This document shows, piece after piece, positions 48,794 through 61,829 of a stretch of DNA of 64,000 nucleotides. Within the stretch, counting starts at the first letter, position 1. Each line of letters opens with the position of its first letter. Origin of the DNA: Polytrichum commune (lineage: Eukaryota > Streptophyta > Polytrichopsida > Polytrichales > Polytrichaceae); the NCBI GenBank assembly GCA_950295325.1, contig OX485804.1, forward strand, positions 37,560,429 through 37,624,428, given 5' to 3'. Position numbers and translations under genes: made by a program. A model generated the notes under the pieces. It was given only the letters and a program-made list of their open reading frames with translations, was not told the DNA's origin and searched no databases.

Positions 48794-51700
48794 ATGAGCA
48801 CTGCTGTAGCAGCGATGGCGCCGGAGGCAGCGGCCGCAGGGAGTAGGGAGGCGAAAAGCAATGCTGGAAGGGAGAAGTTTCTGGAAGTTTACCAGCAGCT
48901 GAAGAAGGAGCTTCTCACCGATTCCGAGCTCATAGAGTACACCAACGAGTCTCGCGCATGGATGGAGGAGGTCAGTTTCTCTAAATAAGGTCGATCGGGT
49001 TAAGCCTCTCGATCCGTCTGAATGTGGGGGAATGATTATAGCAACCGCCATTCTGAGCGACGATGATAGCCTGCTGCTTTTCTTGTTTGCGGGTTACTAT
49101 GCTTTTATCGCAAGTTTATTTATTCATTTTTTATACGGGGGGAAGTAGTATTATGTGACAATCCATCAAGACCTAAACTCATTGACTTTGGTTATTTCGT
49201 CATAGGCGACATTCCGAATTCGTGTGCAATCAGGAATGTATGCCGGCATTGCTACAATTTGTTTTGCTTTCTCCCATTCATGTGAAACTATAATGTGATA
49301 CTGTGGTTTGCTTCGAGGGTGGACTTCGAGTAGAGTTCCAATTCGTGGTGATGCTTCCTTCTACTCATTTCTGTTAAGCAAAAACTAATGGTGTGGATGT
49401 AACGAGGGTGTTGCACCTTTGTTTGGTGTGTGTATTTTCGTTTGCTTTATCGGGTGCTCTGTTTGCAAAGGAGGTTTTCGTAGGCGTCGAGGTGTGTTGC
49501 TCGAAATACTGCAGATTTTTGTGAAGCTACTAACAATGGCCTCTCTGGTTGTGTTTTAAATTTTCCTCCTCTACAGATGCTGGACTACACAGTTCCCGGA
49601 GGTATGTAGCTTTTTTCTTACGCACTCTGCATTCGAAGAATTATTGGAGGTTTGCTTTTGGTTAAGATTTAGAAGATCGGGTTAACCCATCGATGATGCA
49701 AATTGGAACCACTTGATTGACCTTAATCTTCTTTAGTTTGCATTCCTGCTATTGCTACTTTGATGCTATTTAAGAAACAAAAACAATACATGGGGATTGA
49801 ATCTGAAAAATGGGGGAAAATGAGAGGGCCATCTTGGTTTCAATAATCTTCAACCCTTCAGCTCAAGGTTCGTCAATGTGCAGGAAAACTTAATAGGGGT
49901 CTGTCTGTCATCGACAGCTTGAGATTGCTGAAGAAGGAACCGCTCTCTGAGGAAGAGGTTTTCAGTGCTTGTGTCCTTGGTTGGTGCATTGAGTGGGTAT
50001 GATTATCTTCCACATTACTTTTTAGACCTTTGGTTGGAATCTCTTGGCTTTGTCCTACTTATTATGTATTTTTTTGGTAATGCACAATCTGGTCTCTTAG
50101 TTCGAACTCAAAACACTACAAAGTCTTCAGCCAAATCTTCATCTGGCTGATGTACCTCTTAGGTTCAGTATCAGAACATTTTGACCTTACAGCAATTTAT
50201 CGCATGTATATGTTGAAGTATCTGTTATCTTAGCTTGAGATCTTCAAGGATCCAGGTATGCATTTACTATGTGTTCATGTATTTTGTCACATGTTGCACA
50301 ACAGTTGCAAGGCTACTTCCTGGTTCTGGATGATATCATGGACAATTCTGTCACTCGTCGTGGCCAACCTTGCTGGTACCGAGTCCCGAAGGTATATTAT
50401 CTCTTTGAAGTGATGTTGCGCAACTATGATTTACATAATTGAATGCTACCTCCTGTGCGGTTTATATCTTTCCTACTGCAGGGTAAATCCTTCAATGGCA
50501 TGCACTGCACATCATAATATGAAAGTCATTGGTGTGTACAGGTGGGTCTGATTGCTGTGAACGATGGTATTGTTTTGAAAACACATGTTTCTCGCATTCT
50601 GAAGACACATTTCCGACAGTCACCTATCTACACCCAGCTTCTTGAGATTTTCAATGACGTAAGTTGTTTATTTCTCAACACTTATACATGGTTTCCCTTT
50701 TACACTCTTGAGGCCTGATATGGGACTTTGCACATCGCTGTGAAACCATATCTGCTTTCAAGAACTTAGCATGTGATGCGTGCCTCTATTTGCTATTGCT
50801 TATCCATGAGACTTCTGTAGAAAGCACTAATTTGGGATGGTCTTTTTTCTCTTGGGTTTCAGAAGAGCTTGAGGTTTTAGACTTTGCATAATGAAGTTTG
50901 CCATGTGAATTGTTGTTCCTAGTGAGAAAAAACAAGAGTAATCTTTTGGTGACATGGAGATGTTCAGCATTTCCAAAAGCTTGTCATTCAAGATGTCATA
51001 ATTGCAGCTTCATTTGTGGTTTCTGAAGGTCATGTCATGTCATGTCATGTTTCCTGTCATTGTATAATGTATCTCTTTCTATATCCCTACATTCTCAAAA
51101 CTATACTCTCCCATCATGAATGGGCGGCCACCTCAAATAATTCTACTATAGCATCAACTATTATTGTTGAGTTTTTCTGTGTTGAAGAGAGCTATTTATT
51201 TCAACTTGCAGGTTGAATATCAAACAGCTTCTGGGCAGATGTTGGATCTCATCACCACCCCAGCTGGAGAAGTAGATCTTTCCTTATATGTGATGCCCAC
51301 GTATGTGATGTGATCCTGATCTACTTCCTCATCAAATGTATACAGTAATGTGGATTTTAGGACTGAGGATGTATGATAATACGTAGCTTTTGGTTCTTGA
51401 ATCATATTAATATATCCTGTTGTTCTATCTCAGCTGCCTTAAATTCATTCAGGCTCTGTTGTGCTGTGTAGGTATCTGCGGATTGTGAAGTACAAAACCG
51501 CCTACTACTCATTCTACCTTCCTGTAAGATTCTCACCTGACACGTCACTGTCATGCATTTTGTTAACCCCTGGAATAAGGGGTCAATTTGTCTCAAGTGA
51601 AGACCAAGCACCAAGTGAATAATTTCTTAGGTCACCAGATGTGCAACATGTAGTCTTCAAGTGTTCCCCAAAAGGTCGAAGGTGAATCTTCTCAAAATTG

Positions 51701-53369
51701 CCTAAAACAGTTCAGTCGTATTCAGAAGTTTATGAAAGGAAATTGACACCTCTTATGGTAGATCTGACAGTACGAATCAAAGCTTTGTACAGTTAGGATT
51801 TTTCACACAAATAATTGGAAGATTGTAATGTAAATATGCATGCTGGTAGTGTTGGGCAGAGGTGACTGCCTGCATGAAAATTTCTGCCATGGCCTTTAGG
51901 GGTTAAGGGGCCGACTATAATGATCTCTGAATAATCCTTCCCTGTTGCATTCATGGTAAAGAAAATTATGATATTTTATTTATCTATTTATTTATTTATT
52001 TCCTGTTTTTTGCTGTTTTGATATAAATAATGTTGATATTCACCTGCACTTCCAAATAAGTGACTTTGTTCAGAACTCACCTGTGTTGTTGATCTGCTCT
52101 GTGCAGGTGGCCTGCGCCCTGCTTTTGGCAGGAGAGAAAGATGAGGCAAAGTTCGAGGCAGCAAAGGAAATCCTTGTTCAAATGGGTACTTACTTTCAAG
52201 TCCAGGTATTTTCAAATTGAACCACTTTTGTTGGTACCAGTCATATTGATAACCCATCTGTACTGGACATTTTACTGAAACATGTTTGTTTGCAGGATGA
52301 TTATCTGGACTGCTATGGTGCTCCTGAAGTGATTGGAAAGGTTAGTAGGCTCCTGCATGTATTTCTAGTTATTGTATAGAGCTGATGTCATGTACTTCGG
52401 TCAAGCAAGACCGAAATGAAAGCTCATTCAGAAAGTCAGTGCCTCTTATTTACTTCTAGCAACATGTTGGAGTGGATGATAACGTGACATTCTCGTGAGT
52501 GCTTTTGCAGATTGGAACTGACATTGAAGACACCAAGTGCTCTTGGTTGATTGTGCAAGCACTCAAGCGGGCCAACGAGTCCCAGAAGAAGCTCCTGAAG
52601 GTAATAATCTTGTTGATTTATATTTTTAGTATAATGTGCTTTGCAAATATCCTGCACGTTCAGGAATTAAGATGTGAAAGCACCAGGGTTTGAAATATTT
52701 ATTTTCTGACAATTGTAAAACTTCATAATCTTAAGTAAAATGTAAATATGTTTTATCACATCAGGAAAAGTATGGCAAGGCAGACCACTCTTGTGTGGCG
52801 GAAGTGAAACAGCTGTACAATGAGCTGGAACTTCAGGTAAGTAGACTTTATCTAGCTATTACTGTAGTTTGTCTCTACTAAAACTGGGTATAGAAACTCC
52901 AATCGAAGTGATGGTTAAGTGCATCAACTATCAAGGCACACAAGTGTATGAAATATCTGTGCTTCTGTTCCAACTTTATACTGTTTCCCGGTTCAAAGAT
53001 GTAATGTTTTGATTCAACAGTGATATACTTGTGCATCTTTCAGAGAGTGTTTGAGGATTTCGAACGAGATAGCTACACCAAGCTCATTGCTGACATTAAG
53101 AAACAAGATGACCCAGCCCTTCAAGTATGTGATTGTTTGCTGGTTCCTCATCCAAATTTCTGTCAAGTATTGCCAAACTTGAATTTATCCTTTGTTTCAG
53201 TCAGTCTTAATGCTATAAATCTCTTTGAAGTCTTGATATCAAGGTTTGTTGATGTAATATGGTAATATTATGTGTACACATGTGAAGAGTTCAATGCTGA
53301 ACCTCTTGATTTTGTTTGCAGCTGGTGTTGAAATCATTTTTGGAAAAGATCTACAAACGCCAAAAGTAG
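48794..53369 (+). CDS. FPS: Farnesyl diphosphate synthase, 13 exons
   Basis: Condenses dimethylallyl and isopentenyl diphosphates to farnesyl diphosphate, feeding sterols, sesquiterpenes and prenylation; normally cytosolic. Exons: 48,794-48,970; 49,577-49,601; 49,884-49,996; 50,305-50,391; 50,542-50,658; 51,212-51,300; 51,472-51,523; 52,107-52,205; 52,296-52,340; 52,511-52,600; 52,765-52,836; 53,044-53,124; 53,322-53,369. They join in frame to 364 residues with GT-AG sites throughout. The first Asp-rich motif DDIMD is at 114-118, with Y109 F110 before it (the aromatic pair that sets C15 length) and RRG after it. [11 protein letters not shown] lies across exon 7, the second Asp-rich motif DDYLD is at 254-258, and the C-terminus is KIYKRQK. 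The N-terminus is about 20 residues longer than the usual 342-residue plant enzyme, alanine-rich, with a second Met at 8. No lesions are seen. Confidence 0.95.
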
Positions 53370-54778
53370 GATTCTACTGTTATTTTGAAGAAGACACTGT
53401 CATCATGGTCATCGATACAAGGTAGAGGGATTTCTCTGATTCTGTTCCCCAGTGACTTGATTTTCCAATATACAAAGTGAACCACACTAGATCCTAGTGA
53501 CCATTTCCTATGAAGCTGGGGTAGTATACAGTAGGCTTTAGAAAGCTCAAGCTGAGATAAACAAGACTCTGCTTTGGTAGAACTGTGGGTTAGTTGGTAT
53601 TTGGTCCTCTAGTTTGGTGAATTGTTGTTTTTACTTTTCACTGATAGTGTGAGCTGAGGACTATTTTTCATTTTCTTTTGTGTCACACGTTCCATTAGAG
53701 TGTTCGCGTTGGCTTATTACTGAATATCTCAGTGCTCTACTTCTTGGACTATTCATGAGTGGAAATTATACTAGAAGCTATTCTTTATTATGATTCTTGG
53801 TGCATACGATTCTTTATTAAGATTGTGAATTGTATCTGGCAAGGCTTGTTGCTAACCCTACTCTATTATTACCTTGGTTGGTTTGTTGGTACAGTCCATC
53901 TTGTTCTGTTTTATGAAAAACGAATTGAAAATTGTTTGTAGAGAGTGCTGACAATAACTCAAGACAAAAGCAGTGCTTTGACTCTAATGTGGACTTAGAG
54001 GAGCTACATACACATAAATATGCACTTTAAGCGCACTGCTCTTTTGAACCCTTGGAAGATTTTACTGGAGTGGATGACCTAGGCTGTTACCACAAAGTCT
54101 TGTTGTTTGTTGGGTACGTATTGATCTCTACTTTCAACAAATTAGAACTTGGGAACGAAGTTATCACTGTCTTTAACGGTTGCAGGATTTGTACTTGAAT
54201 TTATACCTTCCCAAGTGTGCAAGTATCCGTGATGTAAGGACATTGTTGGGTGTGTCACAAGTTAATCCATGTGAGAAGCTTTGAAAGGGTTGAACACTTT
54301 TAGCATGATCATTCTGATTGTGTATACCTTATACGGGATGATATGAAATCTTTATCAAACTCCTCGCAAGATATTTTATGCTAGGATGTCAAGAAGAATA
54401 ATCTTGCAACACAAGAAGCTATCACTATCTACCAAATATACTCATTATACAATATATATACATCGCAATTTATATTCATGTTGTACAATTTCAAAATACC
54501 ATATGTACTCAGAGGCCCAAGTCGGGTTGAAAGAGTGTTTAGGGTTAACTTAATGTGAAATACACTTTTGTTGTAAACTTGTTGACCACATCAACAACTG
54601 GCATTGGGTTACTTCCTGTCAAGGTCTGGCTTGAGTAAACAAGCTACCAAGCATGTCGGGATGATATCATCACTTCTTGAGAGCCTTGAGTTTTTAGCTT
54701 CTGGTGCAGTGTCCGGGGAGACTCTTGGGCATGATCAGTCAAGATCCTACTGTTTCCAAGTCCAACTACTTACATCCA

Positions 54779-55148
54779 ATGAACCAACCGCTAGTTACAG
54801 ATGAACCAGTTGAATTTGACAAATAACAGGCTGAAGTTCAAGACTTCAGGAAAATTACTGATCATTTTAGAGGAATTCATAGAATGTACCTCAAATCAAT
54901 AAAGAAAAACCAAAAGATCAAAACATGCAACTGGCTAGACTTGGAAACATGAGGATTTGGACTGATTAAGCTTAAAAATCTCTCCGGACATTGATTATGT
55001 GTTGACATCTTTTGGTTTTTCGTTATTGATTTGAGGTATAGTATCTGAATTCCTCTAAAATGATCGATAATTTTCCTGAAGTCCTCTAACTTCAACCAAT
55101 TATTTCTCAAACTCAACTGGTTCATCTATAAGTATTGGTCGGTTCTCC
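54779..55148. repeat. Long inverted repeat (hairpin) with arms of about 120-140 bp
   Basis: The left arm (54,800-54,918, starting GATGAACCAGTTGA and ending ACCAAAAGAT) is mirrored at 55,007-55,126 with roughly 85% identity. Weaker similarity extends outward on both sides, and the loop is about 88 bp. A transcript would fold into a long stem. The stretch 53,370-54,778 after the synthase gene has no supported gene. Confidence 0.8.
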
Positions 55149-58100
55149 CCATTCAATGTTCTCATGGCAACAAAGTACTTGATTCCACAATCTAATGTTA
55201 TACGTATCTGCACATCAAATTTGGATTTCTTGGTCCCAAGTATAGCCTATTGAGATGTGCCCTTATGAAGCGGACATTCTCAGCTCAATACATCCCTCTC
55301 TTGCCATTGCAACTAATCGCATAAGACATGTGGTCCTATTTTGGACACTTTGAACTTCACAGACAAGTTGGTTGTTGGATTTTGGATCGGGAATGTCTCT
55401 TCTAGTTAGCAATTTGCAAAATAGGAAGATTTTCTTTCAAGTTTTGGAATTGGAATTGAGATGCAAAAGCTATAAGAGTTTTAAGTCAAGATATCTTCAC
55501 TCTTTAATGATAACACGGGCCTTACCAATTGCACGAAACATACTGAACCTAATATCATGGTCATTATATTTTGACATAGCACATATCTTTTTGATGTCCG
55601 GTTTGAACAACAAGCCTTGTCATATATCATTGAAATATATGTGTCCAATTAAGAAGAGTGACCACATATGGCCCCCATAGCCTTGCATTTTTTATTTATT
55701 TTTATTTTTTATGTCCATGATAGAATGTTTTGGAACATTTGTGATTTTCAAGAAAGAAATTTCTTGATGGGTATTCAAGTCAAACCTTACTAAAAAAAGG
55801 CGCATTTCCCTGTGTATCATCACCCAAAAATTTGAAACAAATCATCTCCCATCGATCCTTCCAAAATTATTCGTTTGGACTACAACATCTATTTGAGCTC
55901 TTAGGAGTTACAAAATCATATCATCATGCTAAGTGGCAATTATTGGGCCCCCTTTGGAGGCTTTTAAATAATGTTCTCTCATAGTTGACTCATGATCACT
56001 CCAGCCGTGTTCTTTTTGGAACCAACATCTCAATGGCCATGGCTTTGAGCACTCCTCTTGGCACAAGGACAACACGCCATGCCTAGAAATATCTAACATG
56101 CCTACAATTTCAGTATGTGGAAACAATGATAAGAAAATTATCAAAGATATCCTCATAGTGTTACTTGGAAACCAATTTCAAATAGCATGATCAAATACTA
56201 AGGTTAAAGAGAGGGAATCATCATATACGAGCGTACCTCTCATCCATCCAACATGTGAGAGTTCACCTTTCTAGATTAAAATGCAACTCTTTAACTTATT
56301 TTATTGGATATTGGCAAAATTTCATTGGTGTTCATGTCCATAAGTATCTATAAGTTCATGCAAGTCAGGATGTAGAAACGATGATTATAAAGGAATAACT
56401 ATAGATGTTTCCACACTATTACTTAGAAACTGATTTCAAATTGCATGGTGATTTCCAATGACTACAACCCAAGAAGGTTACCATGTGAAAGTCAACTTTC
56501 TTGGATTAGCATGTGATTCTTTTGCCTATTTGATGTGCCCACCATGTGTTGATAATGGACACATTGTCAAGGAAGTTCCAATAAATTCATTCAATTTTAG
56601 TATATAAGAAACAAGAGAGAAACAAGAGTTATAAACAAATAATCATAGATGTCTCTCACTGCAAGCATATGAGTCCTAGGCAATTGACCTACGTACCTAG
56701 AAAGTTTGCAAATCTAACATTGTAATAGATTTTCATTGTTCTTTCAATGACGTAGGGACTCGTATGCTAGTAGTGTCTGGATACTGTTAACCGAACCTAC
56801 TTACTAATTGCATGGTGAATTTAATCAGCATGGCCTACGAAGGTTAACATGTGAAAGTTGTGATTCTCATGCCTACTTGATTGACCCACCATTACCGATT
56901 TGACATTATGTATATTTGTGAACAATAAATGTTCGACAGAAGGATAGGCATCCCTATCTTTCGTGCGGATTCAAGAGAAGCTGACTCACTTATAACTGCG
57001 ACATGGCTAGTGTAGAGTTGAGTATCTAAATTTGACACAACATACATGTAAAGCGATGCACAATATAAACTTACACTAGGGACTTTGAGAAGTGCGCCTG
57101 ACAAGGTCTTCTTCCACCTCCCTCAAGTGCACCCAAAGGTTTGATTGACTCGTCAAGTGAATTAAGTGTATGCAGGGGGGGCTGGATGCCTTGAGTTGGA
57201 AACACCACATTTGACCCTCCAGGGAGCCAAATCAGAAGAACCTTTTCTCCTGTTTCGACCTGTATATGCACCAAATCTGTTGGACGAATGGGAGTTGCAT
57301 ACTACTAAGTGAGTGAATCTTTCCACTGCCTGATCACAATACTTCGTATGCACGGCATTGACTCCGTTTGTGCGGACCGTACCACGAGCCCATGGGTGGA
57401 AATCGCACATTCCAGGAAAACACTTTAAAATTAAGTTCATTGGAACCTGCATTGGATGATGAAGAACTCCAATTTGCAACAGCTATCTGTAGTGTCCAGA
57501 GGGGCCAGTGTATTTACAACATGGTTTGGAGCTGCTAAATTACTTACATTTTCAAAGTTAAGGTTGGTTTTGTAATATAGGAGATTCTAAGGTGAAGATA
57601 CATTCTTAGATAATCTATAAATCTTGGGTACGCAACTCTCATGTTATACGCAGGGGGCATCAATATTTAAACAATTTAGAGGGCGACTTTTGTAAAAATT
57701 ATATCAAATTATACAAATATAAAAGGATCCAAAAGTATTGTGAATACCAAATTAAATAAAATGAGACGTAGAAAAGGTTGGGTTGCATGTTTATTTTACA
57801 AAAAACTCCACAATGTATATAAAGAATTGAAACACCTAGATTTTTTTACCTTGTAGAGCGTCTAATTTTAAATGATCCACATGAATAGTTACCTCCAATT
57901 AAAATTACATTTTTGGATTCCTTGTTAGAAGGGTTAGAAGAGTTTCATACATTAAAACAAATTATATCACTTGAGATTGGACTAAATTACATTCTAAGTG
58001 ATTATGATTAGGACCATATAATACAGGAGTTACGTACCCATACTATGAATTTCCTTAAAAGTGAGAAAATAAATATCCAGAGGGTCTAGATGGTGATCCC

Positions 58101-58420
58101 TGCTCTAGACAGCACAATCGCTTGTGTATGGTTTTCAGAGTGTAAAGCTGTTCCAATCCAGACATTAGGTTTTGTAAGTGCTTGGTATGAATGGACTCCT
58201 GTCAATGCCCTCTTTCCGACAAGCAAGTTGCTCCTCTAATTTGTCCAATAACAACTTCATCCATTTGGCATTAGAAACCACATGGAGTATTGGTTTAGAA
58301 TTAGCTGTTTTAAAAGGGGAGAGCTTGCACCCGGGGAGGTTGATACCTTACAGGTATATTCAAAGAGATTGGTTCCGGCCAATATTATTGAATTGTTCCT
58401 GCACCACCGGAGCTCAGTTT
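55149..58420. other. Intergenic stretch with no supported gene
   Basis: AT-rich sequence with only short open frames on both strands. A minus-strand pair of frames at 57,071-57,479 is somewhat longer and overlapping but shows no motif I recognise. Confidence 0.6.
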
Positions 58421-58424
58421 GCTT

Positions 58425-58576
58425 AGGATCTTGTATCATCTTCACGCACCTTCTCTCTCATGGTCGCAGATCGAATTAAGCAATTACAGGAGCAATATCT
58501 CACAGCCACAGATGATGTGAAGAATACTGCAGCATCGATCCATGAGTTGAAGAAACTACTCTCTGAGAAAGGTTGA
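58425..58576 (+). CDS. Possible terminal exon encoding a short coiled coil
   Basis: After a TTGCTTAG acceptor-like site, an open frame continues to TGA at 58,574. It reads DLVSSSRTFSLMVADRIKQL and goes on with a heptad-like IHELKKLLSEKG end. An internal ATG lies at 58,460. The composition looks protein-like, but I find no upstream exon and do not recognise the family. The stretch 58,577-61,829 otherwise shows no supported gene; AACGTT-rich motifs recur at 59,480-59,760. Confidence 0.25.
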
Positions 58577-61500
58577 GGAAATCGTGCATCACGTCTGAGG
58601 AACCCAGGAGATGTAATATAAATGCAGAGAACGATGCATATGTATGACCTCTCCTCCAGCTACTTGTGGGTGGATTGGATAACATCAAGATCATCAATAG
58701 CAGGTTAGGCATAATCAAACTTCATACTAACATGGAATTTATTTGATCAGAGTTGTCTAAATATAAATAATTAGTTTGCTATCATGTCCTGTCTGTATAG
58801 TCAGTGATCACTAAGTTATTGAAAGTTCCAGACTTCCTTGGATTCTTCTACATCGGGGGTGGTCGATTACTTGATTCACTCTACGTACGCGAAGTCGGGG
58901 TTTTGTGATGGAAGCTAGTATTTTTGGAGTTTTGGGTTGATATATAGCGAGGTCTAAATTGAATCCTTGTATTCACGTGTGGTTGGTGCGTGCAGACTTG
59001 GGGCACATATATCAGAGGGAAGCATTATCAACTTTAGAGGACAGTACTTGCAAATTATTCTGCACCAATCGATCAAACAAGTTCGTGTTTGGTTTGCTGT
59101 ACAAGTGATTTAGAGACCAACGAAAAACTGCTGCAAATGTGTAGGTGGCGAAGCTGCCGCAAGGTGTCGAACCTGGTTTCTTTCTAGGGGTTAACCCTGA
59201 GGTAATCACCATGTGCCTGTGAGGATTTTGCTTCGACCTACAGCTTCTCAGTATTCTTATATACCAAGCTCACTCAATACGGACCTTTGTGTCATATTTC
59301 TTTAGAACGCTATGAGGTGAAGGAGTACCAAGCTAGCTGGCTAGGAAGGCTGAGTGATACTTGATCTCCAAGTACCTCAGGCTTCCAGTAGTACTCTGTT
59401 GCCCAAACACTCACCATCGCAACGTCAAGGAGCCTCTCGCAAGTTGGGGAGGCACCTTTTGTGCACTTGTTTTTTTTAGACCGAGAACGTTCGATGTCTG
59501 ATCTCGGTGTTCCACACGGTCGTTGAATGTTTTGAAACGTTCAAGGACTGTTATCACACAATAAGACGAAAGACGGGGTCACGTTCCCTCGTCACAAATC
59601 CTGGCTTGCGATTGGTGACAGATTTATTGGATTGTCATCCTCGTGTGTGAGTCATGACTTTCTACCGGAACCCTTTACCCGAACGTTGGACGTTTCAGAA
59701 CGTTTGAGGTCTCAAAGTATTTTTTGCACTGGACCACGCTCAGCTAGTTTTTGAAACGTTGACACAAGGTCCAGGGTCCAGAGTTTGACGTGGGATTAAT
59801 GCTTACTTCTCTCTCTCTCCAGCAGGATGGGTAGTGGATCACATGAGAATTGTGATGAGCCATGTTAAGTTGGCAATATGTCTCATACTCATTTCTCAGT
59901 TCTCAGTTCAGCATGAGAACCGAAAGGTTGTGTCGCCCAAGTACTACACCAGGCATGCAGATACTGGTTTTTGTGGTTTCCATACCAGTCCCCTATTAGG
60001 TGACATTAGGATATCGGAGTTTGCATATGATAGAATGTTGCACTCTAACCCTCAAAACATGTGCCACATGGAAAGGAGCAATCACACTCAAGGGTTGTTT
60101 ACGCTAGGGGTGTAGTGGTTTACTTTCTTTGGTTCTATTTCCATAGAAAAGGAATAATAAATGTTAATCACCCCACCCTCAGGATCACAACCATGACCAC
60201 GACCACCTTCAGTACCCATCAACCTCCCTTCTCCATGTCGGTAACCTCCTTTGAGATGGTTGTTCATGCTCATTTCGCATCACTAGAGAGTTTCAAGGTC
60301 AAGGTCCAGGGAGAAAATTAAGGGGACCACTTCAACATTACAATCCAAAGTCATCAAGAGAAATTTCCTCTCGCCCAAGACCTAAACCAATGATGAATTG
60401 TAATTTAGAGGATTGGTCCCACTACTTACCACAACCACAAGGATTCACACAAGCCAAGTGTGAGTGAAATGTTGTTCATAACATTGTGGTTAATTGTGGT
60501 GGTTAACCAAGCGCATGACCACCTTTGTAGTGTAAACAACCTTTCATGGCGTAAGAGAGTCTCCTTGCTCCCGTCATCTCCTCTCTATGGCTCCTCCATG
60601 CCTCCAATTTATTCATAAGGAAATAAGAGGTCTAAGCCCAATAGAAATAGCCCTATCTCTAGGAAGTATGCGCAACTTGTTCACACATATGGAGTTTGCA
60701 CGTTAATAACTCCCAAAGACGATGAATTTGTGCCCCTTTAATGTGTATTATGGTCACCAGATCATCCTTGTTACTTATAGAGATTGCTTCGCCACTGAAT
60801 CACCGAGTAGCATACGCTGGAAATCAATCCTCTAGACATTATAGACTCGTCCAAACATCATGATTCTTGTGGTTATCTAAATTTACAATGTAGAATTTTG
60901 CTTGGAGTCTTGATTCTTAGTGTTTGCTAATTCATTAGCGTGCATTTGGGACTCTTCAATCACAGGTCTGTGGTGAGCATTAGAACAATCCAGTAGACCT
61001 TCGTGCTTCCTGAATCACCAGTATTTGTGACCTTGCCAGATTCATGTCAAGTTTTGTCATTTTTGTCACAACGGGATTCTTGGTTTCCTACCACTAGTTC
61101 TCTTCCATTGGATGGATTTGGTTTTGCAATCCATATTCATAGATTTCATACCGGGCTAGTGGAAGAGAATCAGTGGTGCGGAACCGCGACTCTTGTAGTG
61201 TCTTATTCTCTTTACATTGAAAGAAGGCATGTGCAAGCACGACAACTTGAACGACATTGAATCCAATGATCGTCACGACTGAGAAAGCCAACTAGATGCG
61301 GTGCCCCGGCTCGTGGCCTGGCATAACATGCCTTCAAGTTTCAAAGATTATATCATTAGAAGTAATGAAATGACCGAGTGGCACGATGTCTCATTTTCCC
61401 ACCGAAACCTTATACTTGCAGGTGACCAATATACAAACCAATTGCCATGGCGATTCAATTCTTTTTGAGTAATTTCTGCGTGTTGACTTCAGGGCTCTCA

Positions 61501-61829
61501 AACTTATCTTTCTTGCAAGAGCATTAAATCCTACAATATAACTTCCAACCCAAAGTAGCAAGCATCAGGCGATCTGGCCCAAACTCGAAATTCGTGAATT
61601 CAAACGCTAACTGGGACACCACTAATCTCTTTCAAGTGATGAAGTGAGCTCCACAAAAGCCTCATTGAAGTATTAGTGCGTGCATTGAAAATGCTCAGTA
61701 AGCCACCTCCGTGCCCCCCATGCCCACGTGGATATGCGTAGAAATTAAGCGATTTTTAATTTCCACGGTTGATGTGTTATCTTTGTAGGCGGCGTGTAAT
61801 CTGAAACAGCAGCAGCACCACCAATAACA

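Noticed and set aside
48602-49051. Antisense gene over exon 1 of the synthase
   Set aside because: It is a shadow of the GC-rich first exon and leader; the sense strand encodes a well-conserved enzyme.
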